A stretch of 64,000 nucleotides of DNA from Bacteroidales bacterium (lineage in GTDB: Bacteria; Bacteroidota; Bacteroidia; Bacteroidales; F082): NCBI GenBank assembly GCA_023229135.1, contig JALNZT010000005.1:86992-150991 (forward strand), read 5' to 3'. The notes under the pieces are model-generated. The model was not told the DNA's origin. It saw nothing but the letters and a program-made list of their open reading frames with translations, and did no database searches. The translations under genes and the position numbers were made by a program. Each line of letters starts with the position of its first letter. The stretch's first letter is position 1. This document shows positions 25,321-34,044 of this stretch, in pieces.

Positions 25321-25355
25321 AAAATTAATTAACACACTATAAATCAGCTAATAAT

Positions 25356-26438
25356 ATGAAGACATTTCTTAAAATTTCAGCAGCACTTATTGCCATTGGC
25401 ATTTTTGCCGGAACCTTGTTTTACCTCTACAATAAATCACAGGCAAAGCCCGTCAGTTTTGAAACATCACAGGCTTATGTTACCGATATCATCAAGAAAA
25501 CGGTAGCAACAGGTGCTGTTGTTCCGCGCAAGGAAATTGAAATAACGCCAAAAGTTTCGGGCATTATCGATCAAATTTTTGTAGAGCCGGGAGATGTTGT
25601 GAAAAAGGACCAGCTTATCGCCCGGGTAAAAATAATTCCGGATATGATTAGCCTTAACAATGCTGAATCGCGCGTTAATAGAGCGAAAATTCAACTGGAA
25701 GAAATGCAAAAAAACTACAGCCGCTACAAAGACCTTTTTGAGCAGCAGGTGATTCCGGAAGCGGAATTTTTAACTTATGATATTGCTTTTCGCAGCGCGC
25801 AGGAGGAGTTGGCCACAGCCGAAGATAATTTGCAGCTTATTCGCGAAGGTGCTACCAAAAGGGGTGGCAGCGTAACCAATACGCTTATCCGCTCAACCAT
25901 TGAGGGTATGGTGTTGGCGGTGCCGGTGGAAGAGGGAAACTCGGTGATAGAAAGCAACACCTTTAATAGTGGAACGGTGATTGCCACCATTGCTGACATG
26001 AAAGAAATGATTTTTGAAGGCAAAGTGGATGAATCTGAAGTAGGAAAAATCAAGGAAGGCATGGCGCTTATTTTAACGATAGGAGCCATAGAAAATGAAA
26101 GTTTTAATGCCGTTTTAGAGCATATCGCGCCAAAAGGCGTGGAAGAAAACGGTGCAGTTCAGTTTGAGATTCGGGCTGCCGTGAACCTGAAAGAAAACCA
26201 GTTTATCCGCGCAGGCTATAGTGCCAATGCCGATATCGTGCTCGACAAAAGAGAACAGGTGCTGGCCATCAACGAAGGTTTACTGAAATTTGAAGACGAC
26301 ACCACCTACGTGGAAATTGAGGTAGCACCGCAGACTTTCGAGAAACGTATGGTAAAAACCGGTTTGTCCGATGGCCTGGTGATACAAGTTGTTGAAGGCC
26401 TTACGGAAACCGACAAAATAAAAGCCGCTGCTTTGTAG
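25356..26438 (+). CDS. Periplasmic adaptor (membrane fusion) protein
   Basis: 360 residues. N-terminal membrane anchor (about 5-25), a split lipoyl domain (PRKEIEITPKVSGIIDQI, VEPGDVVKKDQLIA), a helical hairpin (about 105-165), and beta-barrel and membrane-proximal domains. It belongs to the HlyD/MacA-like adaptor family and links the inner-membrane ABC complex to an outer-membrane channel. No TolC-like gene follows, so the channel must be encoded elsewhere. Last gene of the operon, before a clear terminator. Confidence 0.92.
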   Translation: MKTFLKISAALIAIGIFAGTLFYLYNKSQAKPVSFETSQAYVTDIIKKTVATGAVVPRKEIEITPKVSGIIDQIFVEPGDVVKKDQLIARVKIIPDMISLNNAESRVNRAKIQLEEMQKNYSRYKDLFEQQVIPEAEFLTYDIAFRSAQEELATAEDNLQLIREGATKRGGSVTNTLIRSTIEGMVLAVPVEEGNSVIESNTFNSGTVIATIADMKEMIFEGKVDESEVGKIKEGMALILTIGAIENESFNAVLEHIAPKGVEENGAVQFEIRAAVNLKENQFIRAGYSANADIVLDKREQVLAINEGLLKFEDDTTYVEIEVAPQTFEKRMVKTGLSDGLVIQVVEGLTETDKIKAAAL

Positions 26439-26459
26439 CGCTTGTTGTGTGTTGATTGG

Positions 26460-26501
26460 AATCCGCAGTATGGCTTTTGTGGCCTGCTGCGGATTTTTTT
26501 T
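26460..26501 (+). terminator. Terminator of the ABC exporter operon
   Basis: AATCCGCAG (26460-26468) pairs with CTGCGGATT (26487-26495), followed by an unbroken run of T. Confidence 0.85.
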
Positions 26502-26536
26502 GATCAATAAATTCAACTGAAAAATAATTTTTAGGT

Positions 26537-27205
26537 TTAAACCTCTGAAAGGAAACTATCTAAGTTGTCAAATTTATGATGATAGTCGTCCATCGAACGT
26601 TTGATTACTTCATGGGCTTCTTCAATACCATAAACGTGGGTAATTTCCACATTGCTCTCTTTGCCGGGGAGATCTTTATAGGTGAGAAAATAATGCTTCA
26701 GCCTGTCAACTACCAATTCAGGAACATCATGAATATCCAGGTAGCCGCCATACACGGCATCATTATCCAGCACGGCTACAATTTTATCATCGGCTTCGTT
26801 TCCGTCAATCATCCGGAAGCCGCCAATGGGTCGGGTTCGCACTAAAATATCACCATGAGTAATAACTTTTTCAGTAAGCACACAAATGTCCAGCGGGTCG
26901 CGGTCACCTTTTATATCGGTACGACCGGTTTTTTCGTTGCAAAATTCAGCTACACGGGTAGCACAAAAAGTTTGTGGGATAAAGCCGTAAAGTGCTGGCA
27001 CAACATTAGAGTATTTTTGAGGACGGTCGATCCTTAAATAACCCGAAACCTTATCAACTTCATATTTAACGGTATCTGTAGGTACCATTTCAATAAAGCA
27101 AATTACCACTTTTGGCGCATCAGGACCAATTTCTACACCGTGCCAGGGGTGCGATTTGTAGCGCAAACCCATCAGTCTACCGATGGGATCCATTATTTTT
27201 GACAT
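26537..27205 (-). CDS. ppa: Inorganic pyrophosphatase, family I
   Basis: 222 residues. It hydrolyses pyrophosphate and pulls biosynthetic reactions forward. The family signature with metal-binding aspartates is DRDPLDI (in KGDRDPLDICVL), and further acidic residues follow in GGFRMIDGNEADDKIVAV. The length is above the 175 residues of the E. coli enzyme, with extra N-terminal sequence typical of Bacteroidota and eukaryote-like forms. Monocistronic with its own promoter. Confidence 0.95.
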   Translation of the reverse strand: MSKIMDPIGRLMGLRYKSHPWHGVEIGPDAPKVVICFIEMVPTDTVKYEVDKVSGYLRIDRPQKYSNVVPALYGFIPQTFCATRVAEFCNEKTGRTDIKGDRDPLDICVLTEKVITHGDILVRTRPIGGFRMIDGNEADDKIVAVLDNDAVYGGYLDIHDVPELVVDRLKHYFLTYKDLPGKESNVEITHVYGIEEAHEVIKRSMDDYHHKFDNLDSFLSEV

Positions 27206-27234
27206 AAGCCTTTGAGTTGTTCGATTGAGCGCCG

Positions 27235-27263
27235 CAAAGGTATGATAAATCGTACTTGAACAA
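27235..27263 (-). promoter_or_regulatory. Promoter of ppa
   Basis: On the minus strand TACCTTTG (27242-27235) lies 18 bases after TTG (27263-27261), 30 bases before the start codon. Confidence 0.6.
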
Positions 27264-27306
27264 GCCGTGGCAAGTCAACAATAGGTTAAAACTTTCACGA
27301 AAAACT

Positions 27307-27801
27307 TTAGCGTCCGATATTTATTTGTGCCGGAACAGAAATATGTCCTTGCATCATTTTCCATGCACCAGCCTCATTTTTATCCAGCACACCTGAAAAA
27401 CGAATGCCTTCAAAACTGCGTGCAATGCTGTCGTACATAAAATTGTAATTCATGTTTTTGATAAACCAGGCCGTGTTGCCGGTGCAATTAATTCGGATAA
27501 ACTGATCGTTAGTAGAAATATAAACATCTGATATTTCATTGAACTGATTTTTGTATGCTTGCCTGATATTTTTCCAGCCCATCAGCTTTTCGTGCGAATC
27601 GGTACCCAGCATAATAATGCTGTCGTTGGTAGCCCAGATATTTTCGATCATGGCAAAATCTTCGTTTTCCATCGCGATGGCATATCGCTCAAGAAGTTCT
27701 TCAATACGGTCAATTTCTTCGGCAATCGTTGGTTCATTGGGGCAATTGCTACAAGCGCTTAGCAACAAAACCACAGCTAAAATGGATAAAAAAGCTTTCA
27801 T
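27307..27801 (-). CDS. NTF2-like (SnoaL/DUF4440-type) lipoprotein
   Basis: 164 residues. The lipoprotein signal has lipobox LLSAC (C17). The remainder has the order of an NTF2-like cone fold: a long first helix (EEIDRIEELLERYAIAME), 'DFAMIENIWATNDSIIMLG', and late strands (NTAWFIKNMNYNF, ISVPAQINIG). This fold is used for ligand binding or small-molecule catalysis; no catalytic residues can be assigned. It would be tethered to the periplasmic side of a membrane. Standing alone. Confidence 0.75.
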   Translation of the reverse strand: MKAFLSILAVVLLLSACSNCPNEPTIAEEIDRIEELLERYAIAMENEDFAMIENIWATNDSIIMLGTDSHEKLMGWKNIRQAYKNQFNEISDVYISTNDQFIRINCTGNTAWFIKNMNYNFMYDSIARSFEGIRFSGVLDKNEAGAWKMMQGHISVPAQINIGR

Positions 27802-28041
27802 AATATTGAATTTTTAGAGGTGATTGAACATAAAAACGGCAGGATGAAGGTACGATTTATTTAATAGGAAGGCCATTATTTCAGATAATTTAGAATGATT
27901 TTATTTAGAAAACCAGTGTTTTAGCAGGAAAATGGTGTTGCAATAAACTGCTTTACAAAGAATTCACAGAAAAGGCTTTCCTATTCAAGGATTCTTTCGT
28001 AAAATTGCACCCAATTTCTAACCCTGAATTAACCCGTATAG

Positions 28042-29163
28042 ATGGCGACTCAAAAAGGAATTATAAGAGGCGGTATTTCCATATTTTTTGTGACACTGTT
28101 ACTCTTTGGTTTTATGCGTTTAAATGCTGAGGAACAAATAGATGGCAATCTTCCACAAATATCTGAAGAGGTACAGGAAGAGATTAAAGAGGCTGAGTTT
28201 AATGCCGGTGAAGTCATCATCGGTCACATAGTTGATGCGTATGAATGGCATATCGCCGACTGGGGAAATACCCATTTGACCATACCGTTACCGGTAATTT
28301 TGTATGATCAGGGCGAGTGGCATTTGTTTATGTCATCTAAGTTTCATCATGGAAAAGCAGCTTACAAAGGCTTTGAAATTTCCACCGAAGGTATGCAGAA
28401 AGGGAAAATTGTGCGCAAGGATGCCAATGGTGATTTTGTGCAGCCAATCGACCTTTCGCTCACAAAAAACTCTCTTGGAGTGCTGATACACAGTCTCCTA
28501 ATAATTTTAATATTCCTGAGCGTATCAAAAGCATATCGCAAACGCGAACGCAAAGCACCAAAAGGTTTTCAGTCGCTTATTGAGCCTCTGATACTTTTTA
28601 TTCGAGATGACATTGCCCGCCCGTCAATTGGAAAAAAACATTACGAGCGCTTTTTACCGTATTTACTCACTGTTTTCTTTTTTATATTCTTTAATAATCT
28701 TTTTGGACTCATCCCGATATTCCCTTTTGGAGCAAACGTTACAGGAAGCATTGCTGTTACGGGTGTTTTAGCTTTTTTCACCTTGATTGTTACCACATTT
28801 AGTGGTAATAAAAATTATTACGCGCATATTTTTAATACGCCCGGTGTTCCCTGGTGGCTTAAAATACCCCTACCATTAATGCCAATTATCGAGTTGGTTG
28901 GTGTTTTCACGAAACCTTTCGTACTTATGGTGCGTTTATTTGCTAATATCACTGCCGGTCACACTATCATTCTTGGTTTTATCAGTTTGATTTTTGTTTT
29001 TGGCCAGGCCAGTCTTTATGCTGGCTATGGCATGTCAGTATTATCCATCACCATGTCGATATTTATCAACTTCCTCGAATTATTGGTAGCATTTATTCAG
29101 GCCTATGTATTTACCTTACTTTCAGCCATCTTTTTTGGAATGGCTGTGGAAGAACATCATTAA
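28042..29163 (+). CDS. atpB: F-type ATP synthase subunit a
   Basis: 373 residues, about 100 more than the E. coli protein. The extra part is an N-terminal hydrophobic segment (signal-like, about 10-28) and a soluble domain (about 30-150), as usual in Bacteroidota. The membrane part (about 150-373) carries the essential Arg in MVRLFANITAGH and the terminal helix pair with HH. Together with the c-ring it forms the proton channel. First gene of atpBEFHAG. Confidence 0.95.
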   Translation: MATQKGIIRGGISIFFVTLLLFGFMRLNAEEQIDGNLPQISEEVQEEIKEAEFNAGEVIIGHIVDAYEWHIADWGNTHLTIPLPVILYDQGEWHLFMSSKFHHGKAAYKGFEISTEGMQKGKIVRKDANGDFVQPIDLSLTKNSLGVLIHSLLIILIFLSVSKAYRKRERKAPKGFQSLIEPLILFIRDDIARPSIGKKHYERFLPYLLTVFFFIFFNNLFGLIPIFPFGANVTGSIAVTGVLAFFTLIVTTFSGNKNYYAHIFNTPGVPWWLKIPLPLMPIIELVGVFTKPFVLMVRLFANITAGHTIILGFISLIFVFGQASLYAGYGMSVLSITMSIFINFLELLVAFIQAYVFTLLSAIFFGMAVEEHH

Positions 29164-29201
29164 TTTCAGAACCCTATAATTAACCCTTAATATTTTTTAT
29201 T

Positions 29202-29462
29202 ATGAATTTATTAACTATTTTGCTTCAAGCAGCAACTGATTTAACTCCAATTGCAAAAATGGCTGCCGCTTTGGCTGCCAGTATCGCTACAATAGGTGCC
29301 AGCATGGGCATTGGTCAGATTGGTCGTTATGCCCTTGAGTCGATTGCACGCCAGCCAGAAGCTGCCGGCGACATCCGTTCAAGCATGATCGTGTCTGCCG
29401 CGCTTATTGAAGGTGTTGCCTTCTTTGCTATCGTGGTTTGTTTGCTTATCGTGTTCTTGTAG
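29202..29462 (+). CDS. atpE: F-type ATP synthase subunit c
   Basis: 86 residues in two helices with a polar loop (ARQPEA). The ion-binding carboxylate is E70 in AALIEGVAFF. The residues around it (Glu-Gly, and no Gln in helix 1) fit a proton-binding rather than sodium-binding site. The gene is followed by a strong hairpin before atpF. Confidence 0.96.
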   Translation: MNLLTILLQAATDLTPIAKMAAALAASIATIGASMGIGQIGRYALESIARQPEAAGDIRSSMIVSAALIEGVAFFAIVVCLLIVFL

Positions 29463-29475
29463 CAGTTAATTTCTT

Positions 29476-29513
29476 CCTGGCATTGTAACGGTTGGTTGCA
29501 ATGCCAGGCTTTT
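29476..29513 (+). terminator. Terminator-like hairpin inside the atp operon, between atpE and atpF
   Basis: CCTGGCATTG (29476-29485) pairs perfectly with CAATGCCAGG (29499-29508), followed by CTTTTT. It has the form of an intrinsic terminator, yet atpF starts 29 bases later with no convincing promoter, so it is best read as a partial terminator or a stabilising 3' stem for the atpBE message. Confidence 0.65.
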
Positions 29514-29541
29514 TCATCTTTATCATTTAATGAAATAAACT

Positions 29542-30036
29542 ATGGAACTAGTAAATCCCGGGTTAGGACTTATATTTTGGATGACGCTTGCTTTTGGTAT
29601 CGTCATTTTTATTTTAAAAAAGTTTGCCTGGCCTTCTATCATTCAGGCACTGAAAGATCGTGAGCAGCATATCGAAGATGCGTTGCTGGCTGCTGACAGA
29701 GCACACGAGGAAATGAAAAAATTACAGATTGATAACGAAGCCCTCCTCAGAAGAGCCAAGGAAGAACGCGATGTTATTATGGCCGATGCCAGAAAGCTAA
29801 GAGATAAAATGCTGGATGAGACGCGCCAGAAAGCTAATGATGAGGCTGATCGTATCGTGGAGAACGCCAAAGTACGCATCGAAAATGAACAAAAAGCGGC
29901 AATGGTAGCCATCAAAAATGAGATAGCGAAAATCTCCATTGAAATCGCTGAGAAAATTTTGCGACAAAAAATGGAGTCCACAAAAGAACAAAAAGACTAT
30001 ATCGAAAAATTGATTGAAAAAAGCCCGCTCAACTAA
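29542..30036 (+). CDS. atpF: F-type ATP synthase subunit b
   Basis: 164 residues. One N-terminal transmembrane helix (about 8-27, GLIFWMTLAFGIVIFILKKF) is followed by a long charged helix to about 155, which dimerises as the peripheral stalk and holds delta and alpha. Length and layout are standard. 30 bases before atpH. Confidence 0.95.
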   Translation: MELVNPGLGLIFWMTLAFGIVIFILKKFAWPSIIQALKDREQHIEDALLAADRAHEEMKKLQIDNEALLRRAKEERDVIMADARKLRDKMLDETRQKANDEADRIVENAKVRIENEQKAAMVAIKNEIAKISIEIAEKILRQKMESTKEQKDYIEKLIEKSPLN

Positions 30037-30066
30037 TTCAAACCGCACAAAGCTAAGTTATACGCT

Positions 30067-30624
30067 ATGAAAAATATTCTGCTGGCCAAACGCTTTGCCA
30101 AAGCACTTTTTGATCTCGTTGTAGAAGAAGGTGTTGTCGATCAGGTAAATGATGATATGAAGCTGATTTCCGAAGTGTTGAGCGAAAATAAAGCGCTGCG
30201 TCGCATGCTCCTGAGCCCGGTGATTCCACCGGCACGTAAAAAACTGGTGGTGAAAAAAATATTTGATGGTAAAATCGATAAGCGAAGCCTTGCGTTTTTG
30301 GATATTATCATCCGCAAAGGGCGCGAAGAACAAATTCATGATATTGCCAGGCAATTTTATGAAAACTACCTCGATTATAAAAATATCGCTATCGTGGAGA
30401 TTACTACGGCAGCAGCAATCGATAAGGAATTGCACCTAAAAATGGTAAAGCTGATGGAGAGCAAAACATCAAAAACCATTCAAATGGAAGAAACAATCAA
30501 TCCGGATATCATTGGCGGCTTCAAGCTTCGGCTCAACGATTATCAATATGATGCAAGCATCAAGCAGATTTTTATTAAGCTGCACAAAGAATTTGACAAG
30601 AATTTATTTATAAAAGAATTTTAA
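30067..30624 (+). CDS. atpH: F-type ATP synthase subunit delta
   Basis: 185 residues. N-terminal six-helix domain (LLAKRFAKALFDLVVEEG; LRRMLLSPVIPPARKK) and the C-terminal segment with IQMEETINPDIIGGFKLRL, the delta/OSCP signature. It joins F1 to the b stalk. 18 bases before atpA. Confidence 0.95.
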   Translation: MKNILLAKRFAKALFDLVVEEGVVDQVNDDMKLISEVLSENKALRRMLLSPVIPPARKKLVVKKIFDGKIDKRSLAFLDIIIRKGREEQIHDIARQFYENYLDYKNIAIVEITTAAAIDKELHLKMVKLMESKTSKTIQMEETINPDIIGGFKLRLNDYQYDASIKQIFIKLHKEFDKNLFIKEF

Positions 30625-30642
30625 CGCAACAATAAAAGAAAT

Positions 30643-32226
30643 ATGGCAACTATCAAACCCGCTGAAGTATCGGCTATTCTTCGTCAGGAGCTGGCTGGCT
30701 TTAAAACAGAAGCAGTTCTGGAAGAAGTAGGTTCTGTATTACAAATTGGTGATGGAATAGCCCGTGTTTATGGCATGGGAAATGCAGAGTCAGGCGAATT
30801 AGTCGAATTTGAAAAAACCGGCCTGATGGGAATCGTACTTAACCTCGAAGAAGATAATGTTGGGGTAGTATTGTTAGGCGAAAGCGATGATATTAACGAA
30901 GGCGATACCGTGAAACGCACCGGCCGCATTGCTTCACTAAAAGTAGGCGAGGGCATGTTGGGCCGTGTTATAAACACACTTGGCGAACCTATTGATGGAA
31001 AAGGAGAGATACTGGGTGAAACTTTTGAGATGCCTCTCGAGAGAAAAGCTCCGGGAGTTATTTACAGACAACCTGTAAATGAGCCATTGCAAACCGGAAT
31101 CAAAGCCATTGATGCCATGATTCCTATCGGACGCGGACAGCGCGAGCTGATTATTGGTGATCGCCAAACCGGAAAAACAGCTATTGCTATCGACACTATC
31201 CTGAATCAAAAAGAATTTTACGATAACGGTGAACCAGTATTTTGTATTTATGTAGCCATCGGCCAGAAAGCCTCCACGGTAGCCAATATCTTGAAAACAT
31301 TGGAAGATAACGGCGCTATGCCTTTTACTGTTATTGTTAGCGCTACTGCCGCCGATCCGGCTGCCATGCAGTTTTACGCACCTTTTGCCGGTGCCGCCAT
31401 TGGTGAGTTTTTTAGGGATACAGGCCGTCCGGCCTTGATGATCTTCGACGACCTCTCTAAGCAAGCCGTGGCTTACCGAGAAGTGTCACTGCTCTTGCGC
31501 AGACCTCCCGGACGCGAAGCTTATCCCGGCGACGTGTTTTATTTGCATTCACGCCTGCTCGAAAGAGCATCTAAAGTGATTAACTCCGATAGCATTGCAC
31601 AAAATATGAACGACCTGCCCGAATCTATCAAACATTTGGTGAAAGGTGGCGGATCGTTAACCGCTTTGCCAATTATCGAAACACAGGCCGGCGACGTTTC
31701 TGCTTATATCCCTACCAACGTAATTTCTATTACTGACGGACAGATATTCCTCGAAACAAACCTGTTTAACTCCGGAATTCGTCCTGCCATTAACGTAGGT
31801 ATTTCCGTAAGTCGTGTAGGTGGTAACGCCCAAATAAAATCCATGAAAAAAGTGGCTGGAACACTCAAGCTCGACCAAGCGCAGTTCCGTGAGTTGGAGG
31901 CCTTCTCTAAGTTTGGATCAGATTTGGATGCTTCCACCATGTCGGTACTCGAAAAAGGCCGCCGCAACGTGGAAATCCTAAAACAGCGACAATATTCTCC
32001 GATGAAAGTGGAAAATCAGGTTGCTATTATTTTCTGCGGAACGCAAAACCTGCTGCGCAAAGTGCCTGTAAACCGAGTCAACGATTTTCAGGATACTTTC
32101 CTGCACCACTTGGAAGAAAATCATGCCGACCTGCTTAAACAGCTCAAAGCGGGTAAGTTTAACGACGAAATCACCCACACATTGCGGAAAGTGGCAGAAG
32201 ATATTGCTTCCACTTACGAAAAATAA
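30643..32226 (+). CDS. atpA: F-type ATP synthase subunit alpha
   Basis: 527 residues. The Walker A motif GDRQTGKT is at 172-179, the arginine-finger region is in the stretch around residue 380 (SGIRPAINVGISVSRVGG), and the 'RPPGREAYPGDVFYLHSRLLERA' element is present (quoted as PPGREAYPGDVFYLHSRL). The non-catalytic nucleotide subunit of F1. 31 bases before atpG. Confidence 0.97.
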   Translation: MATIKPAEVSAILRQELAGFKTEAVLEEVGSVLQIGDGIARVYGMGNAESGELVEFEKTGLMGIVLNLEEDNVGVVLLGESDDINEGDTVKRTGRIASLKVGEGMLGRVINTLGEPIDGKGEILGETFEMPLERKAPGVIYRQPVNEPLQTGIKAIDAMIPIGRGQRELIIGDRQTGKTAIAIDTILNQKEFYDNGEPVFCIYVAIGQKASTVANILKTLEDNGAMPFTVIVSATAADPAAMQFYAPFAGAAIGEFFRDTGRPALMIFDDLSKQAVAYREVSLLLRRPPGREAYPGDVFYLHSRLLERASKVINSDSIAQNMNDLPESIKHLVKGGGSLTALPIIETQAGDVSAYIPTNVISITDGQIFLETNLFNSGIRPAINVGISVSRVGGNAQIKSMKKVAGTLKLDQAQFRELEAFSKFGSDLDASTMSVLEKGRRNVEILKQRQYSPMKVENQVAIIFCGTQNLLRKVPVNRVNDFQDTFLHHLEENHADLLKQLKAGKFNDEITHTLRKVAEDIASTYEK

Positions 32227-32257
32227 TGACCGCGCGCACCATTAAACTCTTCAAAGG

Positions 32258-33142
32258 ATGGCAAATTTAAAAGAAGTAAGAATACGTATTGACTCCGTAA
32301 ATTCGACGAAGCAGATTACTAGTGCCATGAAAATGGTGGCTGCCTCAAAATTGCGTCGGGCACAAAATGCCATTACGACCATGCGCCCTTATGCCACTAA
32401 ACTGCAGGAGCTTATGCAGGATTTGAACCGTAGCATTGAGCAATCCGGAGATAGTAAATACGCGGTAGCACGACCCGAAGAAAAGATTTTGATTGTGCCG
32501 GTTACCTCAAACAGGGGTTTGTGCGGCGCTTTCAATACCAGTGTTATCAGAGCAGCAGTAAAACTAATCAATGAACAATTTGCTGAACAGTTAGCAGCCG
32601 ATAATCTCAGTATTTATTGTATCGGGAAAAAGGGCTGTGATTTTTTCAAGAGTAGAAAATACAAAATCTATACATCAAACAGTGAAATTCTTGACAAGCT
32701 TGCTTTCGACGAAGTAGCCGTTTTGGCAGAAGGAATCATGGAGGATTTTGTTGCTGAGAAGTTCGACCGTGTTGTCTTTGTTTACAACCAGTTTAAAAAT
32801 GCTGCCTCTCAGGTTTTAGTGGAAGAGCAATTTTTACCCATTGAAATGCCTGAAAAAGAGGAAGAGGAGTATAGCGAAGGTGTAGATTATATTTTCGAGC
32901 CGGCTAAAGAACAGATACTGGATGAGCTGATCCCTAAAACTTTAAAAATTCAAGCGTATAAAATGTTGCTCGATAGTTTAGCATCAGAAAACGGGGCACG
33001 CATGACTGCCATGCACAAGGCTACGGACAATGCAACAGAACTTATTAAGGATCTCAAATTATCCTACAACAAAGCTCGCCAGGCTGCAATTACCAATGAA
33101 ATTCTTGAAATTGTGGGTGGCGCCAACGCACTTAACGGATAA
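32258..33142 (+). CDS. atpG: F-type ATP synthase subunit gamma
   Basis: 294 residues. The N-terminal helix of the rotor (KEVRIRIDSVNSTKQITSAM) and the C-terminal helix (SYNKARQAAITNEILEIVGG) that together form the coiled-coil axle are both intact. The middle Rossmann-like domain begins VPVTSNRGLCGAFN. Last atp gene on this strand; atpD and atpC are on the other strand beyond ferritin. Confidence 0.96.
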   Translation: MANLKEVRIRIDSVNSTKQITSAMKMVAASKLRRAQNAITTMRPYATKLQELMQDLNRSIEQSGDSKYAVARPEEKILIVPVTSNRGLCGAFNTSVIRAAVKLINEQFAEQLAADNLSIYCIGKKGCDFFKSRKYKIYTSNSEILDKLAFDEVAVLAEGIMEDFVAEKFDRVVFVYNQFKNAASQVLVEEQFLPIEMPEKEEEEYSEGVDYIFEPAKEQILDELIPKTLKIQAYKMLLDSLASENGARMTAMHKATDNATELIKDLKLSYNKARQAAITNEILEIVGGANALNG

Positions 33143-33206
33143 GCTGCTTTTGTTTTTTTTGAACTATAGATAGCCTTCGTTTGTTTAACATCTAAAATAG
33201 AACATT

Positions 33207-33713
33207 ATGCTTAACAAAAGAATTGAAACAGCAATTAACGAACAAATCAAAAAAGAAGAGTTCTCGTCACGCCTTTATCTTTCGATGGCTATTTGGTGCG
33301 AGGTGAACGGTTTTCCGGGTGCAGCAACTTTCCTTTATCGCCAGTCGGATGAAGAGCGTATGCACCAGTTGAAACTAGTTCATTACGTTAACGACCGCAG
33401 CGGACAAGCTGCTCTTATGGCATTGGAACAGCCTCAAGCTGAATATAAATCGTTGCAGGATGTATTTAAGCAAGTGATGGATCACGAGCAATATATCACA
33501 GCATCTATTAATGAGTTGTATGGAATCACCTTGGAGGAGAAAGATTATACTACCGGAAATTTCCTACAATGGTATATCAATGAGCAAATTGAAGAAGAGA
33601 GTACCATGAGTACAATCCTCGATAAGATTAGTCTTGTTGGCGCCGACAAAGCCGGTATGTTCCATATTGATAAAGAGTTGGAAACAATGACTGCTAACGC
33701 ACCTGCCCTGTAA
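33207..33713 (+). CDS. ftnA: Ferritin (FtnA type)
   Basis: 168 residues. The dinuclear ferroxidase ligands match E. coli FtnA at identical numbering: E17, E50, H53, E94, Q127 and E130. No haem-binding Met of bacterioferritin is evident. It oxidises and stores iron as a 24-mer. It lies 64 bases after atpG; own transcription is possible, as the gap is AT-rich. It ends before a terminator shared with atpC. Confidence 0.95.
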   Translation: MLNKRIETAINEQIKKEEFSSRLYLSMAIWCEVNGFPGAATFLYRQSDEERMHQLKLVHYVNDRSGQAALMALEQPQAEYKSLQDVFKQVMDHEQYITASINELYGITLEEKDYTTGNFLQWYINEQIEEESTMSTILDKISLVGADKAGMFHIDKELETMTANAPAL

Positions 33714-33732
33714 ATTCAAAAAATTAGTACTA

Positions 33733-33768
33733 AAAAAACCCGGTAAACATTTGCTTATCGGGTTTTTT
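33733..33768. terminator. Bidirectional terminator between ftnA and atpC
   Basis: AAAAAACCCGGTAA (33733-33746) pairs with TTATCGGGTTTTTT (33755-33768) with one G-T. A-run and T-run at both ends let it stop both the ftnA and the facing atpDC transcript. Confidence 0.85.
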
Positions 33769-33788
33769 AATGCCTTGATCACTAGGAA

Positions 33789-34025
33789 TTATCCAGCCAA
33801 AACAAGCACTTTGTTGTTTATTACTTCGAGTACGCCGCCACTAATCTCAAGGAATTGATCTTTACCATCCGCTTCGTGATACTTTATGCGGCCTTTACCT
33901 AAGGCAGCTATCATGGGCGCGTGGTTGTTCAAAATCTCAAACAAACCATCTAAGCCGGGCAACTGTACCAGTTTCACTTCACCGCTAAACAGCGTAGTAT
34001 CAGGAGTAATCACTTCAAGTTTCAT
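33789..34025 (-). CDS. atpC: F-type ATP synthase subunit epsilon, short form
   Basis: 78 residues. It contains only the N-terminal beta-sandwich (KLEVITPDTTLFSGEV; LPGLDGLFEILNNHAPMIAAL; ISGGVLEVINNKVLVLAG) and stops where the two C-terminal helices of the usual 135-residue protein begin. These helices inhibit ATP hydrolysis in E. coli, so that control is absent here; short epsilon is common in Bacteroidota. The frame is open to 34145 but overlaps atpD; ATG 34025 fits homology. 19 bases after atpD. Confidence 0.9.
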   Translation of the reverse strand: MKLEVITPDTTLFSGEVKLVQLPGLDGLFEILNNHAPMIAALGKGRIKYHEADGKDQFLEISGGVLEVINNKVLVLAG

Positions 34026-34044
34026 CGCTTTTGTAATTTGATGC

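Noticed and set aside
29202..29462. Sodium-driven ATP synthase
   Set aside because: The c subunit has Glu followed by Gly and lacks the Gln of the sodium-binding motif, so a proton enzyme is the simpler reading.
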